A stretch of 19,193 nt of DNA from an uncultured Oscillospiraceae bacterium (GCA_900763685.1 CAAFLF010000034.1:1-19193); one strand, 5' to 3'; shown: positions 1 through 6,886, numbered from the stretch's first letter. Numbers and translations: made by a program. Notes: generated by a model not told the origin, from the letters alone.

Positions 1-1
1 G

Positions 2-91
2 AAAGATGTAGAGGTGGAAATCGTTACTGAGTTCAAGTCTGCTCCTCGTCCTGAGGTGGGAAAGATGCTGCCACAGGTGACGAACCAGTGA
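2..91 (+). CDS. C-terminal fragment of an unidentified protein, running into the tRNA remnant
   Basis: An open frame enters from the left edge and gives about 29 residues, ending in PQVTNQ before a TGA at 89-91. The residue mix (alternating acidic and hydrophobic, then EVGKMLP) looks like a real protein end. Codon choice is much less GC-rich than in the genes to the right. The last codons (ACG AAC CAG TGA) are read from DNA that is the T-arm of the truncated tRNA-Val on the opposite strand, so the stop codon is supplied by tRNA sequence. The family is not recognised. The opposite strand is also open here, so coding direction is not certain. It may be foreign DNA joined to the tRNA by integration, or a contig-edge chimera. 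Confidence 0.35.
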   Translation, partial: KDVEVEIVTEFKSAPRPEVGKMLPQVTNQ

Positions 92-138
92 CCCCCTGCT
101 TGTAAGGCAGGTGCTCTAACCAGCTGAGCTATGCTCCC
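81..138 (-). tRNA. tRNA-Val (anticodon TAC), 3' end missing
   Basis: Read on the minus strand from 138, the sequence gives acceptor strand GGGAGCA, a D-arm with GCTC/GAGC, an anticodon stem CCTGC/GCAGG around CTTACAA (anticodon TAC at 104-102), a short variable loop, T-stem strand ACTGG and TTCG of the T-loop. From about position 80 leftward the expected rest of the T-loop, the CCAGT strand and an acceptor partner TGCTCCC are absent. The gene is therefore truncated in its T-loop. Its promoter is intact, so this was probably the first gene of a tRNA transcript before the break. Confidence 0.85.
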
Positions 139-171
139 GGACCTCGCCGCCTTCGTCAGACGACAAAAGTT

Positions 172-200
172 ATTATACTCATCCACCCCGTCCGTGTCAA
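172..200 (-). promoter_or_regulatory. Consensus sigma-A promoter of tRNA-Val
   Basis: On the minus strand a perfect TTGACA (200-195) and a perfect TATAAT (177-172) are separated by 17 bp. The predicted start near 165 lies about 27 bp upstream of the mature tRNA 5' end at 138. The promoter sits 20 bp beyond the hslO stop codon. A full-consensus promoter is typical of stable RNA genes. Confidence 0.85.
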
Positions 201-219
201 CCTTTTTTCTCAGACTTTT

Positions 220-1122
220 TCACTTTTTTTCCGGGCGTTTCTCCCGGGCGATCTTCAGGAGCTCCTCCAGCTCCCGCCGGTCGAAGAGCTGGTGGCTGCC
301 GCAGAAGCGGCAGGAGAGCTCCGCCTGGCCGTCGCTCTCCAGGATGGTCCGGAGCTCCTGGGGCCCCAGGCTCAGGAGGGCCCGGCGCATCCGGTCCCGG
401 CCGCAGTCGCAGCGGTAGGCGATGGGGCTCTTCTCCAGGATCTCCACGTCGAAGTCCGAGAGGATGGTCCGCAGCATGGCCTCCGGGTCGTCGTTGCCGT
501 CCAGGAGCTTGGTGACGGCTCCCGCCGCCAGGACGCCGCCCTCCACCCGGGAGATGACATCCTCCCCCGCGCCGGGGAGCAGCTGGATGAGGTAGCCGCC
601 GGCGGCCCGGACGCTCTGGTCCCGGTCCACCAGCACCCCCAGGCCGCAGGCGGAGGGGATCTGCTCGGACTCCACGAAGTAGGCGGCGAGGTCGTCCGCG
701 ATCTCGCCGGAGAGCAGGGCCACGCTGCCCACGTAGGGCTCCTTCATCTTGAGGTCCCGGATGACGGTGAGGGTGCCCTCCGTGCCCACGGCGGCGCCCA
801 CGTCCAGCTTGCCGTCCGGCCGCAGGGGCAGGTCCACGGAGGGGTCCCCCACGGTGCCCCGGACGTTGCCCAGGTTATCGGAGATGGCCAGCACCGGCCC
901 CAGGGGGCCGCCGCCCCGGAACTGCAGGGAGACGCTGCTGCCGCTGTCCTTCAGGGCGTTGCCCATCATGGAGGCCGCCGCCAGGGCCCGGCCCAGGGCG
1001 GCTGTGGCCACGGGCAGGGTGTGGTGGATCTTCCGGGCCTCCTCGGTGAGATAGCGGGTGGTGACGGCCACGGCGTTCACTGTGCCGTCCCGGCTGATGG
1101 CCCGCACTAACTGATCTTTCAT
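220..1122 (-). CDS. hslO: Hsp33 redox-regulated chaperone
   Basis: The product is a 300-residue cytosolic holdase of the Hsp33 family. In this family oxidative stress releases zinc from four cysteines, disulfides form, and the protein then binds unfolding clients. The four cysteines are visible near the C-terminus as CDC (238-240) and CRFC (271-274). The N-terminal core has the typical RYLTEEA segment and GGGPLGPVLAISD near 70-82. The ATG at 1122 is chosen because AGGAG lies just upstream; an in-frame ATG at 1161 would add 13 residues with no family counterpart. It is the last gene of the yerC-methyltransferase-hslO unit, 35 bp after the methyltransferase stop. Length matches the family. Confidence 0.95.
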   Translation of the reverse strand: MKDQLVRAISRDGTVNAVAVTTRYLTEEARKIHHTLPVATAALGRALAAASMMGNALKDSGSSVSLQFRGGGPLGPVLAISDNLGNVRGTVGDPSVDLPLRPDGKLDVGAAVGTEGTLTVIRDLKMKEPYVGSVALLSGEIADDLAAYFVESEQIPSACGLGVLVDRDQSVRAAGGYLIQLLPGAGEDVISRVEGGVLAAGAVTKLLDGNDDPEAMLRTILSDFDVEILEKSPIAYRCDCGRDRMRRALLSLGPQELRTILESDGQAELSCRFCGSHQLFDRRELEELLKIAREKRPEKK

Positions 1123-1157
1123 TCGTTTCTCCTTTCCGCTTCCCGCGGGGGGAACTC

Positions 1158-1907
1158 TCACTCCGCCGCCCGGCGGCAGCGGAGGTTCCAGCGGTCCTCC
1201 TCCGCCCTGGGCGGGCGCTGCGTGAGGTCGCCGGTGAGGCGGATGTCGGTAAAGCCCGCCTCGGTGAGGAACCGGCGCAGCTCCTCCTCCGTCCAGGCCC
1301 GCTCCCGATGCTCCTCATAGTCCCGGTCCCAGGTCCCGTCCCGCCGGAGGCGGAAGAGGTCCACCTGGTAGGTGCAGACACGGGTCTTCTCGGAGAAGAA
1401 GGTCCGCCAGACGCAGTAGCTCTCCTCCGTCTCGTCCATGTACATCTGCCGGTCCATGCGGCGGAGCTTGTAGGGGGTGTTCACGTCGAAGAGGAAGAGC
1501 CCGCCGGGGCGCAGATACCGCCCCACCCGGCGGAAGGTCTCCCGCAGGTCGGAGGGGCGGGTCAGGTAGTTGAGGGAATCCAGGGTGGAGACCACGGCGT
1601 CCACCGGCTCCGTCAGGCGGAGCCTCGGCATGGACTGGCAGAGGAAGAGGGGCGGGCGCTCCAGCTCCATGGCCTTGCTGGCCGCCTCAGTCAGCATCTC
1701 CTCGGAGAGGTCCGTGGCCGTGACCCGGTAGCCCTGGGCGGCCAGGTAGCAGGCGATGGTCCCGGTGCCGCAGCCCAGGTCCAGCACGTGCGCCACCGGG
1801 ATGGGGCTCTTTTTCAGGGCCTTCGCGATGGCCCTCCCCCGGCGGAGGTAGTCCCCGTCCGCCAGCAGCGCGTCATAGGCCCCCGCCAGGGCGCCGTAGG
1901 CGCTCAC
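1158..1907 (-). CDS. Class I SAM-dependent methyltransferase
   Basis: This is a 249-residue soluble protein with a Rossmann-type methyltransferase fold. Motif I, the SAM-binding DLGCGTG, is at residues 43-49. It is followed by the acidic end of beta-2 (TATDLSEEM) and a motif DAVVSTLDSLNYL where motif IV is expected. The start is GTG at 1907, preceded by GAGGAG at the right distance. This GTG shares a GTGA overlap with the yerC stop, which indicates translational coupling. The substrate cannot be told from sequence. Similar proteins of Firmicutes are annotated only as class I methyltransferases. It lies between yerC and hslO in one transcript. Confidence 0.88.
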   Translation of the reverse strand: MSAYGALAGAYDALLADGDYLRRGRAIAKALKKSPIPVAHVLDLGCGTGTIACYLAAQGYRVTATDLSEEMLTEAASKAMELERPPLFLCQSMPRLRLTEPVDAVVSTLDSLNYLTRPSDLRETFRRVGRYLRPGGLFLFDVNTPYKLRRMDRQMYMDETEESYCVWRTFFSEKTRVCTYQVDLFRLRRDGTWDRDYEEHRERAWTEEELRRFLTEAGFTDIRLTGDLTQRPPRAEEDRWNLRCRRAAE

Positions 1908-2212
1908 GCCTGCTCCTCGGGCTTCTCCTCCCGCATCCGGGCGAAGATCTTCTCATAGGCGCCGGTGCCGTAGCTGAGGGAGCGGTTCACCCGGCTGATG
2001 GTGGCGCTGGAGGCGCCGGTGCGCTCCAAGATCTCATTATAGATCATGCCGCTCTCCAGCAGGGACGCCACCTCGAAGCGCTGCTCCATGCTGCGGAGCT
2101 CCGACACGGTGCACAGGTCCTGGAAGAAGTTATAGCACTCCTCCTCGTCCTTCAGCAGTAAAATCGCCTTATAAAGCTGCTCGCTTTTCTCTTTCTTTCC
2201 GATCTTCACCAC
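1904..2212 (-). CDS. YerC/YecD family TrpR-related DNA-binding protein
   Basis: The protein is 102 residues and belongs to the TrpR-like YerC family, cytosolic DNA-binding proteins of Firmicutes. The conserved core runs from KDEEECYNFFQDLCT (about 21-35) through SMEQRFEVA to the helix-turn-helix IYNEILERTGASSATISRV (57-75). The start is GTG at 2212 because AAGGAGG lies directly upstream. The longer in-frame ATG at 2275 overlaps the promoter -10 box and would add an Arg-rich tail the family lacks. It is the first gene of an operon with the methyltransferase and hslO. The regulatory target is not evident, and autoregulation is only a guess. Confidence 0.92.
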   Translation of the reverse strand: MVKIGKKEKSEQLYKAILLLKDEEECYNFFQDLCTVSELRSMEQRFEVASLLESGMIYNEILERTGASSATISRVNRSLSYGTGAYEKIFARMREEKPEEQA

Positions 2213-2227
2213 GAAACGCCTCCTTCT

Positions 2228-2248
2228 CCGCCCGGCATTTCCGGGCGG
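2228..2248 (-). promoter_or_regulatory. Leader hairpin upstream of the yerC ribosome binding site
   Basis: An 8-bp perfect stem, CCGCCCGG/CCGGGCGG, with a 5-nt loop lies in the yerC leader just upstream of AAGGAGG. A second small hairpin, GGGAC/GTCCC, sits next to it towards the promoter. There is no U-tract, so it is not a terminator. It may protect the mRNA 5' end or affect ribosome access. Confidence 0.5.
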
Positions 2249-2273
2249 GGGACTCTTTTGGTCCCGTCCCTTC

Positions 2274-2302
2274 ATTTTAGCACTTCACACCGTGGAAGTA
2301 AA
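2274..2302 (-). promoter_or_regulatory. Sigma-A promoter of the yerC operon
   Basis: On the minus strand TTTACT (2302-2297) is followed after 17 bp by TAAAAT (2279-2274), with an extended -10 TGC in front. The predicted start is near 2267, leaving a leader of about 55 nt that contains two hairpins. Confidence 0.65.
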
Positions 2303-2426
2303 GGCCTTTCCCGGGAAGATTTTTTCTCCCGGAAGGACAATCCCTTCCCGCTCTGTTCACGGGAACCGGACGCTTCCCCGCCGCATAGTCTGGTCTGAAC
2401 GGAAAATCGGAAGAAGGAGGCCGGCT

Positions 2427-3128
2427 ATGAAAGGATCACTCCAGCGCCTGGAGACGAAGCCCTTCCCCCTGGAGCGGGAGTGGACGGTGGAGGGCGTGCC
2501 GGTGCTGCGGCTCAGCGGCACCCTCCCCCAGCCGGTGGGGAAGCCCAGCCGCGTACCGCGGCGGGTCCAGCGCTTCTACCAGCACCAGGCCAGGTGCTAC
2601 CTCCGCTACTGCCAGCGCTTCCTCCTGCCCCTGGCGGAGGAGGCCCACCGGGCGGCCCTGGCCGCCAGCGCTCCCCTGCCCCTCTACACCGCCCAGCTCC
2701 GCTACGAGGTCACCTGCAACGAAGGCGGCGTCTGGAGCCTCTACACCGAGAGCCGGGAGGTCCTCGGCGGGGATGTCACCGTCCTTCGCCGGGGGGACAC
2801 CTGGGACCTGCGCTCGGGCTACCCCCTGCCCCTCTCCGCCTGCTTCCCCCGGCGCTGGCCCGTGCGGAAGACCCTGCTGACCCTGGCGGCGGAGGCCATC
2901 CGCTCCCGGAACGGTCCCTGGCGGGAGGACTGGCAGCTTCGCCTGCGCCGGAGCTTCAACCGGGAGAACTTCTTCCTCTCCCCGGAGGGGCTCCTCGTCT
3001 TCTGGCAGATGTACGCCCTGGGCGGGACGGAGCTGGGCGTCCCCAGCTTCCTCCTGCCCTATGGGGAGGGAGGCTGCCGCTTCCCGGGGGAGGCGCCCCC
3101 GGCGGAGAAAGAGAGCGGCGCGTCCTGA
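2427..3128 (+). CDS. Soluble DUF3298-like (RsiV C-terminal-domain-like) protein
   Basis: The product has 233 residues. The C-terminal half resembles the DUF3298/RsiV extracytoplasmic domain. It has a tyrosine-rich strand pattern (YTAQLRYEVTCNEGG near 92-105) and a segment ENFFLSPEGLLVFWQMYAL followed by GVPSFLLPYGE, corresponding to the family's typical FY-then-P-fold end. Unlike RsiV there is no transmembrane helix or signal peptide, so it is predicted to be cytosolic. The ATG at 2427 follows AAGGAGG. It is a single-gene unit, divergent from yerC and convergent with the carbonic-anhydrase-like gene. A CATAGTCT sequence at 2384-2391 could be a sporulation-sigma -10, but this is weak. The assignment is by pattern only. 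Confidence 0.75.
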   Translation: MKGSLQRLETKPFPLEREWTVEGVPVLRLSGTLPQPVGKPSRVPRRVQRFYQHQARCYLRYCQRFLLPLAEEAHRAALAASAPLPLYTAQLRYEVTCNEGGVWSLYTESREVLGGDVTVLRRGDTWDLRSGYPLPLSACFPRRWPVRKTLLTLAAEAIRSRNGPWREDWQLRLRRSFNRENFFLSPEGLLVFWQMYALGGTELGVPSFLLPYGEGGCRFPGEAPPAEKESGAS

Positions 3129-3145
3129 CAGGACGCGCCGCTCTC
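3111..3145. terminator. Bidirectional terminator containing the upstream gene's stop codon in its loop
   Basis: A perfect 15-bp stem (GAGAGCGGCGCGTCC and its complement) closes a 5-nt loop TGACA. The TGA in the loop is the stop codon of the DUF3298-like gene, so the left arm encodes its last five residues. It lies between two convergent genes. T-rich stretches are short on both sides (CTTTG rightward, TTTCT leftward). Confidence 0.8.
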
Positions 3146-3156
3146 CTTTGAGGTTT

Positions 3157-3633
3157 TTACCGGTAGTTCTTCACGTTGTTGGCGTAGAAATCCACGGAGT
3201 GCTGGTTGTCGGCCAGCTCGGCCTCCGTCAGGGGACGGATGACCTTGGCGGGGCTCCCCAGGATCAGGGAGCCGTCCGGGGCGTCCATCTTGCCGGTGAC
3301 GAGGGCCCCGGCCCCCACCAGGCAGTGGTTCCCGATCTTGGCCCCGTTCAGGACGATGGCCCCCATGCCGATGAGGGTGTCATCCCCCACGGTGCAGCCG
3401 TGGACGATGGCCCCGTGGCCGATGGTGCAGTTTTTGCCGATGTGGGTCTCGGCGTGGAGGATGGCGGCGTCCTGGATGTTGGTGTTCTCCCCCACGGTGA
3501 TGGGGCCCTCGTCCCCCCGGACCACCGCCTGAAACCAGACGCTGACGCCCTTACCCAGGGTCACATCCCCCACCACCACGGCGGTATCGGCGATGAAGAC
3601 GTTCTCGTCGCTCTCTCTTTTCTGAAATGCCAT
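3157..3633 (-). CDS. Gamma-carbonic-anhydrase-like hexapeptide-repeat protein
   Basis: This 158-residue left-handed beta-helix protein is built from repeated hexapeptides such as VVVGDV, ITVGEN, CTIGHG, CTVGDD, TLIGMG and AKIGNH. The three histidines that bind metal in the gamma-carbonic anhydrase/YrdA family are visible at H60 (AILH), H73 (IGHG) and H78 (IVHG). This fits a trimeric metal-binding enzyme, but carbonic anhydrase activity is unproven for most relatives. The ATG at 3633 has AAAGGAC upstream; a longer in-frame start would extend back into the preceding gene. It is the last gene of the YihY-aminopeptidase unit, 19 bp after the aminopeptidase stop, and ends at the shared bidirectional terminator. 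Confidence 0.9.
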   Translation of the reverse strand: MAFQKRESDENVFIADTAVVVGDVTLGKGVSVWFQAVVRGDEGPITVGENTNIQDAAILHAETHIGKNCTIGHGAIVHGCTVGDDTLIGMGAIVLNGAKIGNHCLVGAGALVTGKMDAPDGSLILGSPAKVIRPLTEAELADNQHSVDFYANNVKNYR

Positions 3634-3652
3634 GCCGCTCGTCCTTTCTCTT

Positions 3653-4891
3653 TTACAGGGCAAAGTTGCCGTTCCGGAAGATGGGGACCTCTTTCCCATC
3701 GTGGGTGGTACCGGTGATGGAGAGGTCCGCCGTGCCCACCATGAAGTCCACGTGGGTGACGGAGTCGTTGAGGCCGTGGGCCTTCAGCTCCTCCTTGGTC
3801 ATCGTCTCGCCGCCCCGGATACACTCGGGATACGCCTCGCCGAAGGCCAGGTGGCAGGAGGCGTTCTCATCGAAGAGGGTGTTGTAGTAGAGGATCCCCT
3901 GGTTGGAGATGGGGGAATCGTAGGGCACCAGGGCCACCTCGCCGAAGCGGGAGGCGCCCTCATCCTCGCTGATGGCGGCCTTCAGGATGTCCTCGCCCTT
4001 CTCGGCGCGGGCCTCCGTGATCTTGCCGTCCTGGATGACGAAGTGGAAGCCCTCGATGATGTTGCCGTTATGGACCAGGGGCAGGGCGGCGTAGACCACG
4101 CCGTCGATGCCGTCCCGCAGGGGGGCGGTGAAGATCTCCTCCGTGGGCATGTTGGCGATGAAGAAGGGGCCCGCCTTGCAGTTGGTGCCGCCGCCGGCCC
4201 AGAGGTGGTCCTCCGGCAGGCGGATGGTGAGGTCCGTGCCGAGGCTGTTGGTGTAGTGGAGGGAGGCAAGGCGCAGCTCGTTGAGCTTTGCCGTCCGGCG
4301 CTGGATGGTGTCCATGTGGGCCTGCCAGCGCTCCACAGCCTTGCCGTCCCCCTGGACGCGGACAGCCTCCAGGATGGCGTCCCAGAGCTTATCCATGGCC
4401 TCGTCCTCCGAGACCCCGGGGAAGACGGTCTTCGCCCAGGTGGGGATGGGGATGGAGGCGATGCACCAGGGGATGCCGTTGCTCATCTGCTGGCGGTTGA
4501 AGGTGTCCAGCGCCAGGCTCCCGGCCCGGTTGGCCCGGGTCAGGCGGTCGGGGTCCACGCCCCGCAGGGCCTCGGGGTCCCGGGCGGAGATGGCGAGATA
4601 CGCCGTGCCCTCCAGGGCATAGTCGTTGAAGAAGTGCCGCCGCCAGAGGGGGACCTCGTCAAAGACGGCGTCGTCCGCGTGGAGGTAGCGCAGCCGCTCC
4701 AGCTGGTCATCCCGCCAGTTCATCACCACTTCCCGGCAGCCGGCGGCGTAGGCCTCCTCCGCGCACATCCGGGCGAACCACGCGCAGTCCACCGGGGCGG
4801 CGATGATGAGGGTCTGGTCCTTCTGGATGTTGAGGCCCATCCGGATCAGAAGCTGGGCGTACTCCCGGAGCTTTTCCGTGCGATCTTTCAT
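3653..4891 (-). CDS. ampS: M29 family metallo-aminopeptidase
   Basis: The product is a 412-residue cytosolic dinuclear-metal aminopeptidase of the AmpS/PepS (M29) family, removing N-terminal amino acids from peptides. The candidate metal ligands appear in the family order: E252 (EEIFTAP), E318 (GEVAL), H347 (ASCHLAFG), H380 and D382 (THVDFMVG). The N-terminal domain (LREYAQLLIRMGLNIQKDQ) and the FDENASCHLA segment are diagnostic, and the length is standard. The ATG at 4891 is supported by AAAGGAA; an ATG at 4915 would add eight residues without a good ribosome binding site. It is the middle gene of an operon with YihY upstream (44 bp gap) and the hexapeptide protein downstream. Confidence 0.95.
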   Translation of the reverse strand: MKDRTEKLREYAQLLIRMGLNIQKDQTLIIAAPVDCAWFARMCAEEAYAAGCREVVMNWRDDQLERLRYLHADDAVFDEVPLWRRHFFNDYALEGTAYLAISARDPEALRGVDPDRLTRANRAGSLALDTFNRQQMSNGIPWCIASIPIPTWAKTVFPGVSEDEAMDKLWDAILEAVRVQGDGKAVERWQAHMDTIQRRTAKLNELRLASLHYTNSLGTDLTIRLPEDHLWAGGGTNCKAGPFFIANMPTEEIFTAPLRDGIDGVVYAALPLVHNGNIIEGFHFVIQDGKITEARAEKGEDILKAAISEDEGASRFGEVALVPYDSPISNQGILYYNTLFDENASCHLAFGEAYPECIRGGETMTKEELKAHGLNDSVTHVDFMVGTADLSITGTTHDGKEVPIFRNGNFAL

Positions 4892-4935
4892 AGCGATTCC
4901 TTTCCCGGCGGTCATCCGCCGCGTGACAGTTTCCG

Positions 4936-5865
4936 TTACGGCGCCTCGCCGGAGGGCGGGGCCGCCGGGGCGCTCTCCCCCGCCCGCTCCTGGCGGCGCA
5001 GGGCCTTGTCCTTCCGCAGGGCGATGAGGGTGCCGTTGAGTTCCGCCCCCAGGATGAGGATGGCGGCGGTGAAGTTCAGCCAGATCAAAAGCACGATCAC
5101 CGCGCCGATGGAGCCGTAGAAGAGGGAGTAGGAGGCGATGTTCTCCACATACCAGGAGAAGAGGTAGGCCGTCACCATCCAGCCCAGAAGGGCCGCCAGC
5201 ACCCCGGGATAGAGGTCCCGGGCCCGGAGGTGGGTATCCTGGGGCAGGGCGTAGAGGAAGTAGAGGGCGAAGTACATCACAAGGCCCATCACCGGGAAAC
5301 GGAGCCGCTGCCAGAGGGAGGCCATGTAGACCGGCAGGCCGAAGTGGTCGATGGCGTAATCCAGCGCCGCCTCGCCCACGCTGACCAAGACCAGCGTCAG
5401 CACGATGGTGACGATGAGCATCACGGTATAGAGGAGGGATTTCAGCGTGTGCCGGATGGGGGCCTTGGGGGGACCTAGGCGGTAGGCCGTCCGCACCGCC
5501 CGCATCAGGGTGTTGGTGGCCCGCATGGGGAAGTAGATGGAGAAGAAGAGGCCGAAGAGCAGCAGCTTCAGGCTGGGGTTATCCGTCACATACTGAAGGT
5601 ACATCCCCAGAAGCTCCACCACCTCGCTGGGGAGGAACTCCCCGGCGGCGTGGGTGAGGCCGGTGACATCCAGGTGGAGCTGGCCCAGGAGGGCGCTGAA
5701 GAAGATGGTCAGAGGGAAGATCATGAAAAGGAGGTAGAAGGCCAAGGCCGCCGCCTGGATGGGCACGTTGTGCCCCAGGTACCGGTTCACCATCAGCCAG
5801 CAGCCCCGGAGGAAGCCGTTCTCCGGCGGGCGGACGCTCTTCCCTTTTCGCCATCGCCAGGCCAT
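4936..5865 (-). CDS. YihY/BrkB family integral membrane protein
   Basis: The protein has 309 residues and about six transmembrane segments. Family marks are the first hydrophobic segment VPIQAAALAFYLLFMIFPLTIFF (about 34-56) and the C-terminal segment YGSIGAVIVLLIWLNFTAAILILGAELN near 250-280. Members were once called ribonuclease BN; that activity belongs to another protein, and their true role, perhaps transport, is unresolved. The C-terminal tail is charged (RKDKALRRQERAGE) and then Pro/Ala-rich. The ATG at 5865 follows GGAGG; the upstream in-frame ATG at 5931 lies in the promoter. It is the first gene of the YihY-M29-hexapeptide operon. Confidence 0.93.
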   Translation of the reverse strand: MAWRWRKGKSVRPPENGFLRGCWLMVNRYLGHNVPIQAAALAFYLLFMIFPLTIFFSALLGQLHLDVTGLTHAAGEFLPSEVVELLGMYLQYVTDNPSLKLLLFGLFFSIYFPMRATNTLMRAVRTAYRLGPPKAPIRHTLKSLLYTVMLIVTIVLTLVLVSVGEAALDYAIDHFGLPVYMASLWQRLRFPVMGLVMYFALYFLYALPQDTHLRARDLYPGVLAALLGWMVTAYLFSWYVENIASYSLFYGSIGAVIVLLIWLNFTAAILILGAELNGTLIALRKDKALRRQERAGESAPAAPPSGEAP

Positions 5866-5929
5866 CGCGCTCCCTCCTCTCTCCCGCTTCCGCGTGCTCT
5901 CGCCGGGGCCGCCGCCCCGAAACGCCGCC

Positions 5930-5958
5930 ATTTTACCATGTTCCCCCGGGGATTACAA
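5930..5958 (-). promoter_or_regulatory. Sigma-A promoter of the YihY-aminopeptidase operon
   Basis: On the minus strand TTGTAA (5958-5953) and TAAAAT (5935-5930) are 17 bp apart, with TGG before the -10. It lies just downstream of the terminator of the phosphoribosyltransferase gene, giving a clean transcription unit boundary. Confidence 0.65.
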
Positions 5959-5978
5959 GGGGAAAGCCCCCGAACAGG

Positions 5979-6016
5979 GAAAAGCGCCCGCACCGCTCTC
6001 CAGCGGTGCGGGCGCT
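5979..6016 (-). terminator. Intrinsic terminator of the phosphoribosyltransferase gene
   Basis: A perfect 15-bp GC-rich stem (6016-6002 with 5997-5983) with a 4-nt loop is followed on the minus strand by TTTTCCC. It starts 10 bp after the stop codon of the phosphoribosyltransferase gene. Confidence 0.85.
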
Positions 6017-6026
6017 CTGGTCTCTC

Positions 6027-6587
6027 TTATCCCTTCACGGTGCCGTCGGCGTTGAAGACCGGCAGCTTGCCCAGGAATTTGATGTCCGTCCGGTCCGCCG
6101 CGCCGCCCTCGGCCAGCACGGACATGCGCCCGGTGACGGTGCCGCCCGCGGCGGCCACCAGCTCCTCCATGGCACGGAGGGAGCCGCCGGTGGAGATGAC
6201 GTCATCCACCAGCAGGATGCGCTTGCCCCGGATAATGTCGGCGTCGTCCCGGCCCAGATAGAGATACTGCTGGGCCTCGGTGGTGATGGACTTGTCCGCC
6301 ACCCGGATGGGGTCAGGCATATAGACCTTGGGACCCTTGCGGGCGATGAAGTACTTGGTGGCGCCGGACTGCCGGGCCATCTCGTGGATCAGGGGGATGC
6401 TCTTGGCCTCCGCCGTCAGCATATAGTCATAGCTGCCGGGCTCCGCCAGCTTCAGAAGCTCCCGGGCGCACGCCACGGTGAGCTCCGCGTCCCCGAACAT
6501 GATGAAAGCGCCGATGTACAGCTTGTCTGTGACCTTGCAGATGGGGAGCTGCCGGTCCAGCCCCGCCACGTTCATGGAGTAACGCAT
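6027..6587 (-). CDS. Adenine-phosphoribosyltransferase-type protein
   Basis: This 186-residue cytosolic type I phosphoribosyltransferase would transfer phosphoribose from PRPP to a purine-like base in salvage. The PRPP-binding loop ILLVDDVISTGGSL lies at about 124-137. The hood region near the N-terminus (VAGLDRQLPIC, YIGAFIMFGDAEL) and LTAEAKSIPLIHEMAR at 57-72 match clostridial proteins usually annotated as adenine phosphoribosyltransferase. The base specificity is inferred and could differ. The ATG at 6587 has AAGGAGG upstream. It is monocistronic, with its own strong promoter, a 5' leader hairpin and a terminator, and is divergent from gdhA. Confidence 0.88.
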   Translation of the reverse strand: MRYSMNVAGLDRQLPICKVTDKLYIGAFIMFGDAELTVACARELLKLAEPGSYDYMLTAEAKSIPLIHEMARQSGATKYFIARKGPKVYMPDPIRVADKSITTEAQQYLYLGRDDADIIRGKRILLVDDVISTGGSLRAMEELVAAAGGTVTGRMSVLAEGGAADRTDIKFLGKLPVFNADGTVKG

Positions 6588-6621
6588 AGAATTGCCTCCT
6601 TAAAATTCGCAGCCAAAAATT

Positions 6622-6637
6622 GCGCTGCAGGCAGCGC
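6622..6637 (-). promoter_or_regulatory. 5'-terminal leader hairpin of the phosphoribosyltransferase mRNA
   Basis: The 16-bp sequence GCGCTGCCTGCAGCGC folds into a 6-bp stem with a 4-nt loop. It begins about 4 nt from the predicted transcription start and is followed by AATTTTT. So close to the start it is more likely an mRNA-stabilising hairpin than an attenuator, though the hairpin plus T-tract looks terminator-like. Confidence 0.45.
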
Positions 6638-6647
6638 TTTTGACCAT

Positions 6648-6675
6648 ATTATACCGTTTTCCGGGAAAAAGTCAA
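6648..6675 (-). promoter_or_regulatory. Strong sigma-A promoter of the phosphoribosyltransferase gene
   Basis: On the minus strand TTGACT (6675-6670) and a perfect TATAAT (6653-6648) are spaced by 16 bp. A 10-bp palindrome ATGGCGCCAT abuts the -35 on its upstream side (about 6678-6687) and could be an operator. Confidence 0.8.
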
Positions 6676-6736
6676 TGGATGGCGCCATTTTTCCTTTGGG
6701 CGATGTCCGCCCTTTGCCCAAAAGCGTCCGCCCGGC

Positions 6737-6764
6737 GGATAACGGAAAGCGATAGTCGTTATCC
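6737..6764. promoter_or_regulatory. Inverted repeat between divergent apt-type gene and gdhA
   Basis: GGATAACG (6737-6744) and CGTTATCC (6757-6764) form an 8-bp perfect inverted repeat with a 12-bp spacer. It sits 11 bp upstream of the gdhA -35 box and about 60 bp upstream of the divergent -35. Symmetry, spacing of about two helical turns and position suggest a dimeric regulator's operator. Further nested GC-rich inverted repeats (TTTGGGC/GCCCAAA) lie to its left at about 6695-6722. Confidence 0.45.
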
Positions 6765-6775
6765 AAAAATTCTTC

Positions 6776-6804
6776 TTGCTATCCTTCTCCGCTTATGTTA
6801 GAGT
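6776..6804 (+). promoter_or_regulatory. Probable gdhA promoter
   Basis: TTGCTA (6776-6781) and TAGAGT (6799-6804) are separated by 17 bp, each matching 4 of 6 consensus bases. The predicted start is near 6811, giving a leader of about 75 nt before gdhA. Confidence 0.45.
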
Positions 6805-6886
6805 ACAGGTAGTCCAATGGCAGAGTTTTTGGTATATCTGCACAAAAACCGCCGGTCCAGGCGGAATTTAACGGAGGAATTTTGCT

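Noticed and set aside
3632..5119. 495-codon plus-strand frame opposite the aminopeptidase
   Set aside because: It mirrors a clear M29 enzyme with all metal ligands on the other strand; its composition is that of a shadow frame.
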